DNA of 64,000 nt from Topomyia yanbarensis (lineage: Eukaryota > Arthropoda > Insecta > Diptera > Culicidae): contig NC_080671.1 of NCBI RefSeq assembly GCF_030247195.1, forward strand, positions 197,890,676 to 197,954,675, given 5' to 3'. Numbering within the stretch: position 1 is the stretch's first letter; each line of letters begins with the position of its first letter. A model generated the notes under the pieces. It did no database searches. It saw only the letters and a program-made list of their open reading frames with translations, and was not told the origin of the DNA. Shown one piece after another: positions 1 through 11,709 of this stretch. The translations under genes were made by a program, and so were the position numbers.

Positions 1-109
1 GTTATTAATATGTGAATGCAAATGAATGTCGTGCTCGTAAAGATAAAAGGGTATGCCAAGAACTGCGTACCACGCATCCAATAACCTTGTTTTGAAGAGT
101 CAATAAGTT

Positions 110-206
110 CTGCAATGAAAAACAACAAACCGAGAAAAAACGCTCTTCATGATATAGTTTTTCATTGAGCCTTATGAATTAGACAACCTTGTTTTAGTAT
201 TTTTCT
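110..206 (+). repeat. Dispersed repeat fragment, partner of 30,327-30,573
   Basis: A block with aacaacaaaccgagaaaaa, a GCTSTTCAWGAT-type stretch and 'gacaacc.tgtttt.gtattttt' recurs near 30,358-30,445 inside an element with terminal inverted repeats. The present copy lacks clear termini, so I read it as a degraded member of that family. The rest of the first 700 bases is AT-rich and shows no gene. Confidence 0.5.
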
Positions 207-344
207 AAAAGTAGTTTTAATTGTGTTCCGAAGCGCAAAGGCTTTTCCAACAGAAACACAAATGGTACTGTTATATTTAATGGTCAGGTCAGTTCATCCA
301 TCTTTAATGAGATATCCATTTCCAATATACTGAGGACCTTTTTG

Positions 345-400
345 CCTTTCTCACATAAAGAAAGGCTATGCAATCACTGTAAAAATCGACTTTTGTTTAG
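345..400. repeat. Dispersed 'GCCTTTCTCAtataagaaaggc' repeat end
   Basis: The stretch tttttgcctttctcac, then aaagaaaggctatgcaatc and 'actgtaaaaatcgac' is the reverse complement of stretches at 28,368-28,410 and 28,800-28,862. I recall this motif as very common in mosquito DNA but cannot name the parent element. Confidence 0.55.
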
Positions 401-708
401 TAAGGTTTTAACCATAAGGTCATTCGCCTATACTACAGAACTATTCCCCGCTGCCCTTTCTGTCATTCCACGACAAATTGCTTCAATACACTTAGTTTAA
501 TTACTTCCAGAAACGATGGGTATTTTATATGTTTGTTCCATTGCAACTACACTATTCAACTTGTAAATTATCGATTACTGTTATTTTTCAAAACAGTCAA
601 ACTAGTACGCTAATAAAAATCTGCTTGGAATTAGAATCCCAAATCCCAAAATAATAGTAAATTTTAGATCAAATATACAGATTGTGTAATATAGACTTAA
701 GTAAAGCT

Positions 709-1103
709 TGGCGTAAAGTAGCCCCAATTTAGGATAAAAAGGACATATGGTCACCAATTACCAAACAAACAAAAATACGGACAAAAAGCACAAACATAAA
801 TAATTGCATTACATTGCCAGGCTCATTTCACGTAATCTATATCCTATAATCATTTGACTCCTATATCACACTTTCCCAAGAGAATTCAAGTTACAATATT
901 TTATATTTCAGCTTCATCGCCTACTAGGATTACTTGCAAGCATTTTTTTAATTCAATATCCATTTGTTATATTTGTGTTGAACCAGCGAATAATACTATG
1001 TTTTACTTTTGTCAAAATATAACGTTAAATTTGAACTAGAAGCTCATGTATAATTCTTTAATTTTGGCGTAAAGTAGCCCCCTTGGCGTATAGTAACCCC
1101 TGA
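709..1103. repeat. GGCGTAAAGTAGCCCC phrase repeats (element fragment)
   Basis: The phrase ttggcgtaaagtagcccc occurs near 709-726, again near 1,065-1,081, and a variant (ttggcgtatagtaacccc) follows directly at about 1,083-1,100. All share one orientation. This resembles one end of the phrase-repeat elements at 14,856, 36,132 and 43,194. I did not find the opposite end. Confidence 0.5.
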
Positions 1104-1424
1104 TGACGGTAACTATAATCAATCACACTAAAAGTTAAAGTGTGGTATTTTACTGTTTCAGTAACATTGATTTATTTATAAAACGACTTTAGATCTGCTA
1201 TTCTTCCGCAAGCCTCCACGTGAGCACTAATGACATTTAGTTTTTAGACCGGTGTCGACTGTGTTCGAACGTACCACGACTGGCTTAGAAGATGAGTGTC
1301 ATACCTTCTCTACCGCCACACCAAGATCATCAGTGTCGGCAAGAACTATATTGTAGAGTTAAAATCGCAAAATCTTTCTCAATTCTGTTAAAATAAATAG
1401 TGCAGCGTTCAGTTGTGCAGGCAA

Positions 1425-1540
1425 GACTAACTTTTATAGGCAATATTCACACGGCCGGCTATTTGGAGCTCAAATTGCCTTTTTTAAGAAAACATAGGTT
1501 ATTCTCGGTAGCCGGCTTCCCAGAGTTTTAGAAACTGGAA
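1425..1540 (+). repeat. Dispersed repeat, inverted copy at 31,240-31,375
   Basis: The segment with taggcaatattcacacggc, tcaaattgcc, cataggttattctcggtagc and cggcttcccagagttttag matches the reverse complement of 31,240-31,375 with moderate divergence. No coding potential or termini are visible. Family unknown. Confidence 0.5.
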
Positions 1541-1993
1541 AACTAATTAATATCTATTCTTTCCCAATTGACCGTATACTCAAGACGAACTAAACAACTG
1601 GATAACAAACTATAAATTACTGGTCGCAACGCTTGCATGGAACTAATTCTAGACGTTATATTCTGCAAATCTCCTACATCTCCTCCATAGATGGTACAAT
1701 CTATGGAATCGTCTGATGAATCGCCGACCTTCCATTAAGTTGGTCAACACTTTCAGTCTACCCTATCTTGTATCTTTTGCCGTGAACAATGGAGATGGAG
1801 ACGGCCCGCAGTGGTGGCTATCATGTTATTAAGGGTTTAATATAGGTCGGTCTTGCTTCCCATTGCCTAATCAACTCCAACATATTGAAGATTGTTTCAA
1901 TACGTTAATATGTAGAATCAATATTTTCTTGATGACATTGGTTTATTGTTTAAATTTATGCTTTTGCGCGTTAAGGGCACAAAACCTATAACT

Positions 1994-2215
1994 AAATTAG
2001 TTATGAAATTTGCGTTTCGAATTCGTATCATCAGAATCCGACACTCAGGTTAAAAATGAACTTCTTTTCACTCTTTACTAGGGGTTTGCTCAGGAACACA
2101 ATTAGTGTCTTCTTTTTAGGACCTATCGTCAATCCGGTGCTAGCTTAGTCCTGTCGTTGGGTTAGTGTCGGATTCTGATGAGACGAAGTCAAAACGCAAA
2201 ATCTATAACTAATTT
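1994..2215. mobile_element. MITE with ~50-bp inverted repeats
   Basis: The left end starts aaattagttatgaaatttgc and runs to catcagaatccgacac. The right end, reverse complemented, starts aaattagttatagattttgc and runs to the same catcagaatccgacac. The element is about 222 bp with no coding capacity. Related terminal fragments with 'cgtctcatcagaatc' lie at 29,430-29,462, 50,375-50,392 and 55,818-55,835. No unambiguous target duplication is visible. Confidence 0.75.
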
Positions 2216-3099
2216 GATTTATTGTTTATATTCTGCTTGCACAGAGCCCATTATGCGTGAGCTCCGGAAATATTGATATTAAATCAAAAATTGTTCAATG
2301 TATTGACATTGTATTGTGGATGTTTCACGAAATAAGAATGTTGTTAATAAAATATGGAATGAATATGTTCTAGAAAGCATTAAGCGGCCCACAACATTGC
2401 GTTCAGTTCAAATAAACGACTAATAAACGGATATATGTTTGTAGACTTTTTGTTGTGATCTAATTAACCTTTCAATATTGGGGCCGCTTTTCAGAATACT
2501 AGTTTTTAAACATTAGTGACTTTCATAGTAAGGGTGGGTGAACGGAGAACAGTGAGTCTAGTTATGTACGGTATGTAAACTAGGTTCGATGGCGGATCCA
2601 AGACATAGTGCCTCGATCATATTTTCGTTGGTTTTGATATATTTTTCTTTATGAAAATCCAGTTAGCAAATTTTCTATTGCGATTATAGGTATGTTCACC
2701 TGTTAAAACATGTTTAGATATGGCTAAGGAACAAGCTTTGATGATATCTGGGCATGTAGAGCCTATTAATTCAGAGTGTAAATGATCTTCCTATGGAAAC
2801 ATAGCAAAAGCACTATTTTTGATTGGAGACACCTCTAAATCATGTCCAAATTAAGCCATTTTTGGTGAAAGTGTGAATTTAAGCACACCTAGAACAAAAA
2901 TTTGAGCTGACCGATATACATTTCAAAACTTTTTCAAAATGTGGAGAGGTCTAATATACATTTGGAACAACATCAGATGTTGTTTCAAACTGTGCTCTAC
3001 TCCTATTCGACAGCTCTCACAACGCCATCCATATTACGGCTTGGTAAGGCCAAACTGGTGTCGAGGGGGATCAATTAAGGTTGTCTGACGTATTCTTGA
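2216..3099. other. AT-rich intergenic stretch, no gene seen
   Basis: No ORF, RNA gene or clear transposon end is recognisable. A short hAT-like end motif (cagggccgtcttaagg) appears just downstream near 3,252, without a partner. Confidence 0.5.
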
Positions 3100-3186
3100 T
3101 TTCGAAAAAGTTATCACGTCTTTAAATATCGGAAAAATTACGTCTTTACATAACGAAAAATTTATTACGTCTTTAAATATCAGAAA
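3100..3186. repeat. Short tandem repeat, 3 degenerate units of 24-27 bp
   Basis: Three consecutive units share 'ttaYcacgtctttaaatat' or 'attacgtctttaaatat' followed by a CGRAAAA-type joint. The middle unit is shorter and carries 'acataa' in place of 'aaatat'. Confidence 0.6.
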
Positions 3187-3364
3187 ACTAATTTTCCGAA
3201 AATTTTTCAAGCGTGGCGTTTGAAAAGTCGAAATTCTCAGCCCATCTCGGGCAGGGCCGTCTTAAGGGAGCATGAGCGGAATATCAACATTTTGTGAAGG
3301 TATAACTCCGCCGCAGATTTGTCTGTAACAAATCCGGGTGCCCCGAAACATGACCGAATGTTTT

Positions 3365-3660
3365 CTAGATTTCTAGGTTACTTGATCTTGGGCCGCTATT
3401 CTCCAGTCTTCTTTAAAGCTGGTGCATCTTCCTTGATTTTCTCGCTCTCTAGCAGTTACTATGTATTTTGTCTCGTCAGATTTTCGTAACCTGACCTGGC
3501 AATAATACCTCTTCCACCGCTCTGCGATCATCGCCAATAATGTCGATATCATCCATGAAGTCAAGAAGCATGTGAGATCTCGTGATGATGATTCCATTCC
3601 TTTGTGCATCAGATCGCCATATCGCACCTTCAAGCGCCATGTTGAACAATAGACTAAACT
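3365..3660 (-). pseudogene. Relic of an RTE-like non-LTR reverse transcriptase
   Basis: On the minus strand one frame reads HMLLDFMDDIDIIGDDRRAV (plus coordinates about 3,515-3,575), the form of an RT palm motif (F/Y-A-DD) with Met in place of Ala, followed by an RRAVEEV segment typical of RTE-type reverse transcriptases. A stop follows. A second minus-strand frame (about 3,400-3,480) reads DETKYIVTARERENQG, matching the downstream K-T-K-Y-M/L-x-A-G-R-E-R segment of the same proteins. At least one frameshift and one deletion separate the two, and nothing upstream or downstream of the palm region is recognisable. The family knowledge is from memory; the motif is seen directly. This is an old fragment, not a gene. 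Confidence 0.65.
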
Positions 3661-4599
3661 ATTCTATTCAAGATACTGTAATGCAGACAAGTTTTCTATT
3701 GGGAAACTGAGCGCAAAATTAAATTTCCATAGGCACCAGTTGGACCATCTTTCGAAAGATTTCATTATACATCAACACCTTAATGAGCGAATGATCGTTC
3801 CATAAGGCGGGGTAACATTGATTACTTTTTGAAAAATCTGTCTGACAACTTTTTTGAAATATAGTAGTCGTTATTCTGCCTTTTTAAATCAAGTAATGGC
3901 AACAGAAGATTAAAATGTTCAAATTGTAAAGCTATAAGATAAACAAAATATGTTGCATTTTCTTAGACTCGTACAGTTGCCGGACGTATGTGCGATTTTT
4001 CTGAAGTTTGTATAAAATATTCGGAATTTGTAATAAAAATCGAAAGCAATAAGACGTCTCTGGATATTGCAGGATCTCTAAGATTTTCTGATAAATTTTT
4101 CCACTTCCTTGAGGACGATGTCATTAACAATTCTTCTCAGAACAGGATTCCGTATTGTTTTCTATTCCTTATATTTTTGGTTGAAAATCGTATAATTAAT
4201 TATATTTACAAAGACTATTTGATTTCAAATATAAATTATGACAACATATAAGCTTATATAAACCATTGTTTCGTGTCACACCTTAATCCTTGAACCATGC
4301 CAATATGTTGAATACTTTTTTAATCACTAGCACAAGAGGTATGGAGAAAAACGCTGCATTTGTCTATATCTGTAAGTCATACGAGCCTCCATTGAAGCCG
4401 TTAGGCGTGCTTGATCCGAATCTCATCCATTTTATTCAAAACATTGTGGCTCTTAGAATATAATGAAGCCTTACATGTATGTACATTATGTACATAATAT
4501 TGAAAATCTACTAGGAAAAAACTTTTTATCATTTTTATTACCTTCATAGTTCCTAAAACCTTGTTTGATGTTAGGAAAATTTACAAAATCTAAATTTTA

Positions 4600-5600
4600 T
4601 AGGTTATCTTGAAGTCAGTAATACTTCTCTGATACTTTAGGAACATACCGTGCATAAAAGCATGCAAAAGCTTTCGGTTAGACTTTCCCAATTTTGTTAG
4701 TTTTACTTCATTGAAGTTTACTGTGAGTTTGTAAAACTTGCAGACACTCCTTGATGTTTGAAAGATCTTCCAAAATTCTTTTAAATATTCTTGAAGCTTC
4801 GTGAACTTTTCAGAGATTCTAAAGATTTCATTCAAGGTTGAAAAATTTTTTGTTCGCAGAGTTCGCAGAATTACCTCGAGTTTGGTAAAATATGCGTGAA
4901 CATCGTGAACACTCTGTTGTTTATAGAAATTGTTTGAGCGCATAGAAATTCTCTGAAGTTTGAAGTAATTTCCTAAATTTTATGCAACCTTCGAAGTGTC
5001 AACCTTAAAGATAATTATTCTCTGAAGGTTGACAAACAAACTATAAATGCTCAGAATTTCTTACAAATTGTCTAAAGTTCTACGGATCTCCTTGTTAGTT
5101 AGCAAGCTTCCGAAGCTTATAAGACTTTTAAGATACTTGTAGGACGTCCTTAAAGCTTGCAGGATTCTTTTCTAACTTCATAAATTTTCATGATACATTT
5201 GGTCGATGTTAGGTCAGACCTGACTAAATGACAATTTATTGATTTCGAGAAAAACGAGTTTAAAGTTTGAATCGCAGCACCCTTTACGTTAAATTTGGAA
5301 ATTAATTTTCGCCATAATTCTAGCTTATTGTTATATAACTCAAATCTGGTAAAAGTCGAATGTAGCTGAAGAAATTCTTTATCAAGTGCTATCATTATCT
5401 CATTTTTTTATGTTTTGCGACTTAGTCCGGTCTGAATTAACACAGACCATTTGTGGTTTACTTAAACTTTGGAATACTTTGTTGGAGTTTGCAGAACTAC
5501 TCTGAGTAGCACAGAACTCTTGACATAACCTTCCTAAAGCATGCAGAAGTAACACGAAACCCGTAAAACTTCTATACAATGTGTCGCATTTTGTTGAAGT
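4600..5600. repeat. Decayed minisatellite built on 'gaagtttgcagaa' units
   Basis: For about 1 kb the DNA reuses short words such as gaagttt, gcagaa, ttctctgaag, aagcttgcag and gtaaaactt at roughly 20-30 bp spacing, with heavy divergence. A MITE (5,199-5,451) interrupts the array; the same vocabulary resumes on the right (gagtttgcagaact, agcatgcagaag, gttgaagtttacaaaa). Small ORFs here are chance products of the repeat. Confidence 0.5.
5199..5451. mobile_element. MITE, 'ggtcg.tgttaggtcaga' family, copy 1
   Basis: The ends are ttggtcgatgttaggtcaga and, reverse complemented, a diverged copy with gttaattcagaccgga. The interior shares gatttcgagaaaaacgag, agtcgaatgtagc and gaagaaattctttatc with the 40,741-40,992 element in the same order and strand. 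Length is about 250 bp with no ORF of note. Confidence 0.7.
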
Positions 5601-5634
5601 TTACAAAATCAAACGAAAAAAAAAATTGGTAGGT

Positions 5635-5698
5635 GTACGTACTATCGAGGGTACGTACTATCGAGGGTACGTACTAACGAGGGTACGTACTATCGAGG
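5635..5698. repeat. Tandem repeat, 4 x 16 bp
   Basis: Four back-to-back units of gtacgtactatcgagg; the third carries one change (taacg for tatcg). Each unit contains the palindrome gtacgtac. The flanks are not repeated. Confidence 0.9.
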
Positions 5699-6457
5699 TA
5701 TACCTGTACCAAGAAACAATTGCATATACTAAATATACCAATAATATAAGTTACCTAAAGCTTCTTATAATAGGAATGCCGCTGCTCAAATTGCAAATTT
5801 ACGAACATTGACAAAAAAAGATAAAATAAAATCATTTAACTAAAATGGATGGCATCATATTCCTATTTTGGGGATTGCAGGCATTTATTTTTTTTCAGAA
5901 AGCACATGATCTTACTATAAATTCTGTATAACATTCGCACCACCACGCATCTTCTGTGCGGTTAACCATTGTTTTATTCCTTTCAATTTGGATGATCCGT
6001 TATGTCCGCCTGAGACATTATCGGACCACAAGTGGTGGGAGGAAACAGAGAGGAAACCGCCACGAGTAAAATGTTCAAATCCCCAGGCGACATTCTTCGC
6101 ACGCCTCGGATTTAATTACAGCTCTGCCGATCCAATAATGCAGTGAAATGAGGATGTACTTTCGCAAATTATTAAGTTTAGCTTATAAATAGCACATTCG
6201 GACCTCTGGTCTGTTGGCAACCGACAACGTTTTCTGTAAGAGATGTAAGCGCTTATCAAGAGCAAGCGTGGTTCACATAAGCATTGTGCTGAGTTCGTGA
6301 TGTGCCCTGGTATAATATGTATCAAATTCGGTGCTACAAATTAAAATTAGCAACATTTTATTCACGTGTTGAGATCCCCAAGGATTCATGTTTCGCTACC
6401 TTTCATTCTTTGAAGTAATGTTAACCTTTCGTATTTCTAAGCGGTTATTTTTCAATC

Positions 6458-7016
6458 TAGGGTGATTGTGTTCTTTTTAATCTTTTTAGTCAGGGTACCA
6501 CACAATTTCATTGATTAGTGAGATTACAATCAACGTAAGGTGTTTATATCGATATCAATGTATGTAATTCGTTCCCAGGAAATAAAAAGGTACCCCACCT
6601 GCCTCCCCCACCCTATTAATTCTACTCATTTGAACTGATTAATTAGTGTGGCGTGTTCTCAGTTCGAACTGAACGAGAAGAGAGTGATTCGAATTTCAGT
6701 TTCACTCAAACACAAGTTTAACTCATTTTTAAAGTGAAATTTACTGTACTACTTCTGACAACAAAGGGTATAACGATTTTTATTGATTAAATGCCAAGTA
6801 ATCTTTGAAATTGTGCGGCACCTTTACTGATGAGACAAATAAGGGAGCATTGACCCTAGATTAACGAAAATTGTGTTTGCGCGGGACAAAAATTTCGATT
6901 AGGTACCTCGTTTTTCATCTTGTCATTTGAGCAAAAGCGTTTAATAGAGATAGCAGACACTGCTCTATCTAATGTGTTCAAATTAGAAGAGTGAATTATT
7001 AAACAGTTACCCTATA
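6458..7016. mobile_element. Old MITE related to 15,601-15,820
   Basis: The left part (tctagggtgattgtg and gggtaccacacaatttc) and the segment 6,870-6,990 (gcagacactgctctatc, catttgagcaaaagcg) correspond to gggtaccacattattac and to 15,660-15,770 in the nested element at 15,601-15,820. A weak inverted end (accctata) lies near 7,010. Boundaries are approximate. Confidence 0.4.
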
Positions 7017-7829
7017 ATATAACACTTTAACGAATCATCTCCACGGTATTTGATTGTTGATTTGTTCACTTCATGCTGGATCGAACAGATCCTTATTTTT
7101 TGCTAGCCCACTAATCGAATGTTGCAATTTTCTCACACGTGTGTGTTATGTTTGACAACCGTTGATGTTTTAAGGCATGTTACTGCATTTTCAAAACTTA
7201 TACATACCGTACATGTGACGAACGATGAATTCGACACGCTGATCCCACGAGTAACTCATTTTGAATTGATTTTAATTGAGGTTCTACTTGAACTAACTGT
7301 GATCAAAAGAAGAGAACGATAAAAACATTCATTAGATCTTATAGTTGACATATTTCTTCGTTAATCAGCACAATAATTCACACATAGGAACACCATGCAA
7401 AGTCTTCTCCAACAATGATAAAACTATCATTTTGTCACTGCTGGCAAACGTCCGTTTGGATTTGAAAATTCAGTCTTTCATCGCGGAATAATAAATGTCC
7501 CCGCCAAAACCACCTGCATTTTATTCTTATGAAAGAAAACTCAATTACTACGGCGCTGGCTGTTGAAACTATTATAACCTTTCACACAATCCTTGGATAT
7601 TAGTTAGCACACAGGACACAGCAAACGGTTACAAACAGCATAGAAAAGCACTCCAACTGCAGTCACTTCACGCAGCAAAGTTTGACAGCATATGCTAGAA
7701 GAGACTATTACTTGTCTAAACCAACTCCCGTCGAAGACTAAAACAATCTCGAGTGTTGGGATTCGTGGTGCTCTTTTTTAAAAACTTTGTTGGGGTACTA
7801 ACTGATAAAAAAATGGTACGGACCGACCC
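7017..7829. other. AT-rich stretch without a recognisable gene
   Basis: Short ORFs (for example at 7,119-7,322) have no motif I recognise. From about 7,680 base composition rises toward the GC-rich island that follows. Confidence 0.4.
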
Positions 7830-8008
7830 GAAATAGGCATCGAGCGCGGCGACTAGGAAAACGATCGCTACCGGCCGAGTGTGCGCACTGCATCAGACCA
7901 AACCACCGCGCGAATCTACTGGTCGGCCGCGCGTAGCTACGATAGCACAACAGGTGTCCACCAAGAGCACATGGCTGAACATCGAGTTAGTCACATTGCG
8001 AAGTGCAG
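7830..8008 (+). promoter_or_regulatory. GC/CpG-rich island ending at a splice-donor-like site
   Basis: In an AT-rich setting this stretch is rich in CG (gagcgcggcgac, ggccgagtgtgcgcactg, ggtcggccgcgcgtagc) and ends in aagtgcag|gtatga, a good donor match at 8,008/8,009. No long ORF crosses it and I see no TE motif. It could be a non-coding first exon with its promoter on the plus strand, or an unrelated GC-rich repeat. The 'atcagac' near 7,892 is only a weak initiator match. Inference; low to moderate confidence. Confidence 0.3.
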
Positions 8009-8931
8009 GTATGAAAATTAAACTCATCAACTAGGAAGCATGGTCCGCAGATGTCAGTTATTGAGAATGGTATAATATTTTAAATTGTAGACCCTATCGA
8101 TTGACCTTTTTTTACCTACCTGTCCAGCTAGAATGTCAGCATATTGATAGGCTCGACATAACGTGTCGTATCATTACCAAATATAATTATTTTAAATCTA
8201 TAGTCAATTATATATTCAAAGTCCCTATTAATTTTCTTACTAATGCCTGAATAAGCTGCCAGCTGATTGTACTCCCATAGGAACACTTCAACTAGTCCTC
8301 CAACAATTACAAATGATGCCTACTCCAGTTCAGTAAGGCTAATGAATACCTACAACCATATAATGAGTAAGTAAGTTCAATACAATAAATAGCTAAATAA
8401 AAATAAAATAAAAGAAACTAGAGAATAGCTGATGTAGTGAATCAATAATTGTTTCAATTGATTAAATAAAAATAACAGCACATCGTGTCAAACCCACATT
8501 TGAAGAATGCCCAAATATGTTTGGATAAGGGAAATTTTTATTAAAAGAGAATGAAAATTTGTGTGTTCTTTGGGAGTTTTATATAGCTAAATAATAACGG
8601 ATAAATTCCAACTTTTGCTTGAAATATTTATTACTATAACCGGAGGAAAAGAGTTGAAAAATTGTTCTGAGAAAAATATATGTAAAAAAGACATATAGCA
8701 ATAATTCGTTTTCATCAACAGTTTTTATGGTTGATAAAACGGGAAGTTGATCGAATTAAAAAAAAACTACATTCACAAAGCAGTCTCTATTGTTTGATTG
8801 CCGAAAATATGAGCGTGAAACGCTAAATTTGGCGGGCTTTTCCTATTGCTGATTGCTTCATTTTCAAACATCGGATCTATCGGAAACATTACAGATAGAA
8901 ACATCGTAGCTTACACCGCAGTTCAGTTTTT

Positions 8932-9080
8932 ATTAATTTCGATTATAGATCTTTTAACTGAAGGGTCATTCGCCTATTTTTTCGGGTTAGAAAAATATCT
9001 AACCCTATGTGCGAGGTTTGGTATCAAACTTAGGTGCGCTGCGAACAAGACAATCGATTTACCAACTGCGGCAAAGTATA
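8932..9080 (-). mobile_element. Feilai-like tRNA-derived SINE, diverged copy
   Basis: Read on the minus strand it has an A-box-like gccgcagttggt, then aaatcgattg, a B-box-like aagtttgatacc, cgcacatagggttaga, ttctaacccga, aggcgaatgaccc and a tail ending ctataatcgaaat. The same order occurs at 35,781-35,945 and fits the Feilai SINE of Aedes as I remember it. Apparent ORFs over this interval are not genes. Pol III promoter boxes are degenerate. Confidence 0.8.
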
Positions 9081-9700
9081 TTGTAAACAAGGTGTAATGG
9101 CTAATCCAAAGGAAATTATAAGAGAGTGCATGCTGCTGTCAACAATGGTGATTCATTGTCTCTTTCTTGCATATGATAGGCCCATTAGTTTGAATTTTAT
9201 TGCACCGGATACACACGTGTCAAAGTAATAATAGAGCGAGTTCACATGTTTCAGTCAGTGAATACATGGAGACTGTAGTGCTTTTCTCCCTCTAGTAATT
9301 ATAATCTCCTTTGGTAATCTCCTTAAAAGTGTGACAATAATTAATAATTTCTAATTAATTGTAAAATTGTGGGTTAGCTTCCCGGTCACATGTATCCAGT
9401 GAAAGAGAAACGAACACTACGCACAAAATGTAAATTTTAGCGCTTGTCATAAACAAGAAAACTTTCGACAGGCAAAATCAATCAAGGTAAGCGACGCTTA
9501 AATGAACAAAAAAAATTGTGTGTGTTATGAATGCAAGTGTGTTATCGGCGCATGATTTCAATCGTATGTTGGGAATAGAGCATGGGCCAGAATAAAATCA
9601 GTTGATTTAAAGTAAAAATTAGGTATATGGTTAAATACTGTGGCTGAAGTTCTTTCGTGAAAAATTTTTCCGAGTCATTTGCTTTGATTTGAAGGAACAG
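9081..9700. other. AT-rich stretch, nothing recognised
   Basis: No ORF, RNA or transposon end that I can support. Confidence 0.4.
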
Positions 9701-10490
9701 TCAGACAGTTTCCAGTTAAATACCCGGGCCCGTGGTGGGGTCATAGGTGGTGGATAATGCTTAATCGCGATAGCAACTAGTTGTGATTCGCGACCCGAAC
9801 CAGCAGCGGAGGCTGACTGCGGGTGTGGTAGGACGAGGTAGTGGGCCCTATACGTTCTAGGCCTAAATACCACATGCCCTAAAGCAGACCTGACAAGGCG
9901 AGCCAGCGCCGTCTTTAAATGAGCGCTTAGCCCAAATCCCTCTCCTTCGGTTATCCTTCCTTCCTTCTGCGGCTGTTCGCCCATCTAAATATGGAAGCTG
10001 TCCTTCAATGTCAGCTTCTTTCACCGAACAGCCTAGATAAGCCGTGTAGTGTCGGTAGTGGTTGTTTCAACCGGCTAAGAATTACACTACAGACTACCTG
10101 TTCCAGTGGTAAAAATCCACCAAACAGGGAACCCCAATTCCATAGTGTCATGCGACCCGTGCTATGGGTAATATTTTTGAGGGGGTTTAAAACATTCTCA
10201 ATGGCGAACGGAGCATGGGAACGTTCACTCTACACACCGAAGTTTTTTCACCGATGATCCACTTAATTTTGCCGAATTTTTGTTGGCTGGGGGTTTGCTG
10301 AGACTCGACTGATGGTAGTTCGGTGAAATTTTGTTGAGTTTCGATTATCAAATTTCGATATGTACAGATGAACCTGCACAGAGGCCGTGTGGTACCCGGC
10401 CTAGAATTGAGCCACTGGAGTCTTGCTCCCATGTCGTAGGAGGCGACTGAAAGTAGGAAGTCAAGGTGTAGCTCCGTACTGTTACCGTTC
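9700..10490. repeat. Unidentified GC-rich repeat-like block
   Basis: Base composition changes sharply to GC-rich. Phrases such as gtcatgcgacccgtgc, ggcaatg-type joints and ccatgtcgtaggaggcgact (about 10,430-10,450) look like untranslated regions of insect non-LTR retrotransposons, but I cannot assign a clade. A 117-residue open frame on the minus strand (9,631-9,984) has no motif I know. It may be the 5' part of an element cut off from its ORFs by the AT-rich DNA at 10,500-11,080. Confidence 0.3.
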
Positions 10491-11107
10491 GTAACATTTA
10501 ATTAAAATAATAAATACAGCTTTTGTAAACTAAAAATCCCTAAAATAAAACTATATATTAGAGTAAAATTTATTTTAAGTATTACTAAATTAAAACTATC
10601 GATAATTATCTCCAACGAATTATAAGAAATATAACGGCCAATTTGAACACGCAACACAGCTTAGGTACTAAGTAAGGTATAGTACACACTACACTACAAT
10701 AGAAACTGCTCGATAAAAAGTAACGCCTGAGACAGTTCAGTGGATGATAAGAAAAATGATAGGGACAGGCGGAAAATGAGTAACGGAGGCCGAGTACTAC
10801 CGGTTTAGGCCCAAGATGGTCTTTTTCTAACCGAATCTTATAAGAAGCAGTCGACGTAAAGTTAATCGGAAAGATACAAGTGAACTTTAATTGTATCCAA
10901 GTAATTATTGTACAGTTTTATAGCACAGGTTGTTATAACTACCAATAGCCAGGAAATTGTGATAATTGCATTTAATTAATTGCAATAGCGAATCAGGTAT
11001 GCTTAAATAATCCAGCAACTTTACCTTATCATGGCGATTAAAATTGTAAAGCCATAAATCTAAACTGTTCGTTCATCCGCTTATGTGTCCCATTAGGACC
11101 CGTAAAT

Positions 11108-11709
11108 TGTTCCCTAGACAAACCGCTAATCCGTCGAAATCACCAAGTCCGGCTCGGACTGCGAGGCACGAAGGTGGCCTTAACGAACGCCCCAACGGTA
11201 CACGTGCTTGAAGCGAACGGTTGTCGAACCTTCAGAACCGTACCCGACGCCCAGCATAGCAAGAAGGTAAACTGTACAACTATCGCTCACCCACTAATCG
11301 TCGTCTCCCAGAACCAACTCATCAGTCGAAGTGGCCATCAAATATCGTCCCACGAAACGGTACCGAAACCGTGATAGTCACCGAACCGGAAGGCTATCAG
11401 AGAGCAGACGCCGACCGGCTTCCAGCACATTAAAATTTACTGACACACACACAGGTAGTAAAGAAATGTATTTAATAAAATTAGGATATTGTAATCAGAT
11501 CTTTGCTTACACACAACATATATCCGTGAGTCCCTGATTAGCTAATTCCGTTGAATAAAGCCGACCTTGAGATATAGAGTCTCCAGCTCGAGCTAGGGCA
11601 GTTAAGAGGTCGTTGTATGACCCACCCTCACGTGACCTGCCGTGGCTTGACCAGTAGGTCGAGGGCTTAGAGAAAACCCACGCGGTCCTTCCGACTGCCA
11701 CCCTAACAG
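11108..11709. mobile_element. Possible solo LTR (TGTT...AACA)
   Basis: A GC-rich block starts tgttccctag and ends ccaccctaaca, giving short inverted termini like those of the LTR at 51,411. It contains an AT-rich, polyadenylation-like stretch between GC-rich halves. I see no matching target duplication and no internal region. Tentative. Confidence 0.25.

Noticed and set aside
5635..5698. CRISPR-like array (also 44,302-44,377)
   Set aside because: Direct tandem units without spacers in a eukaryotic genome.
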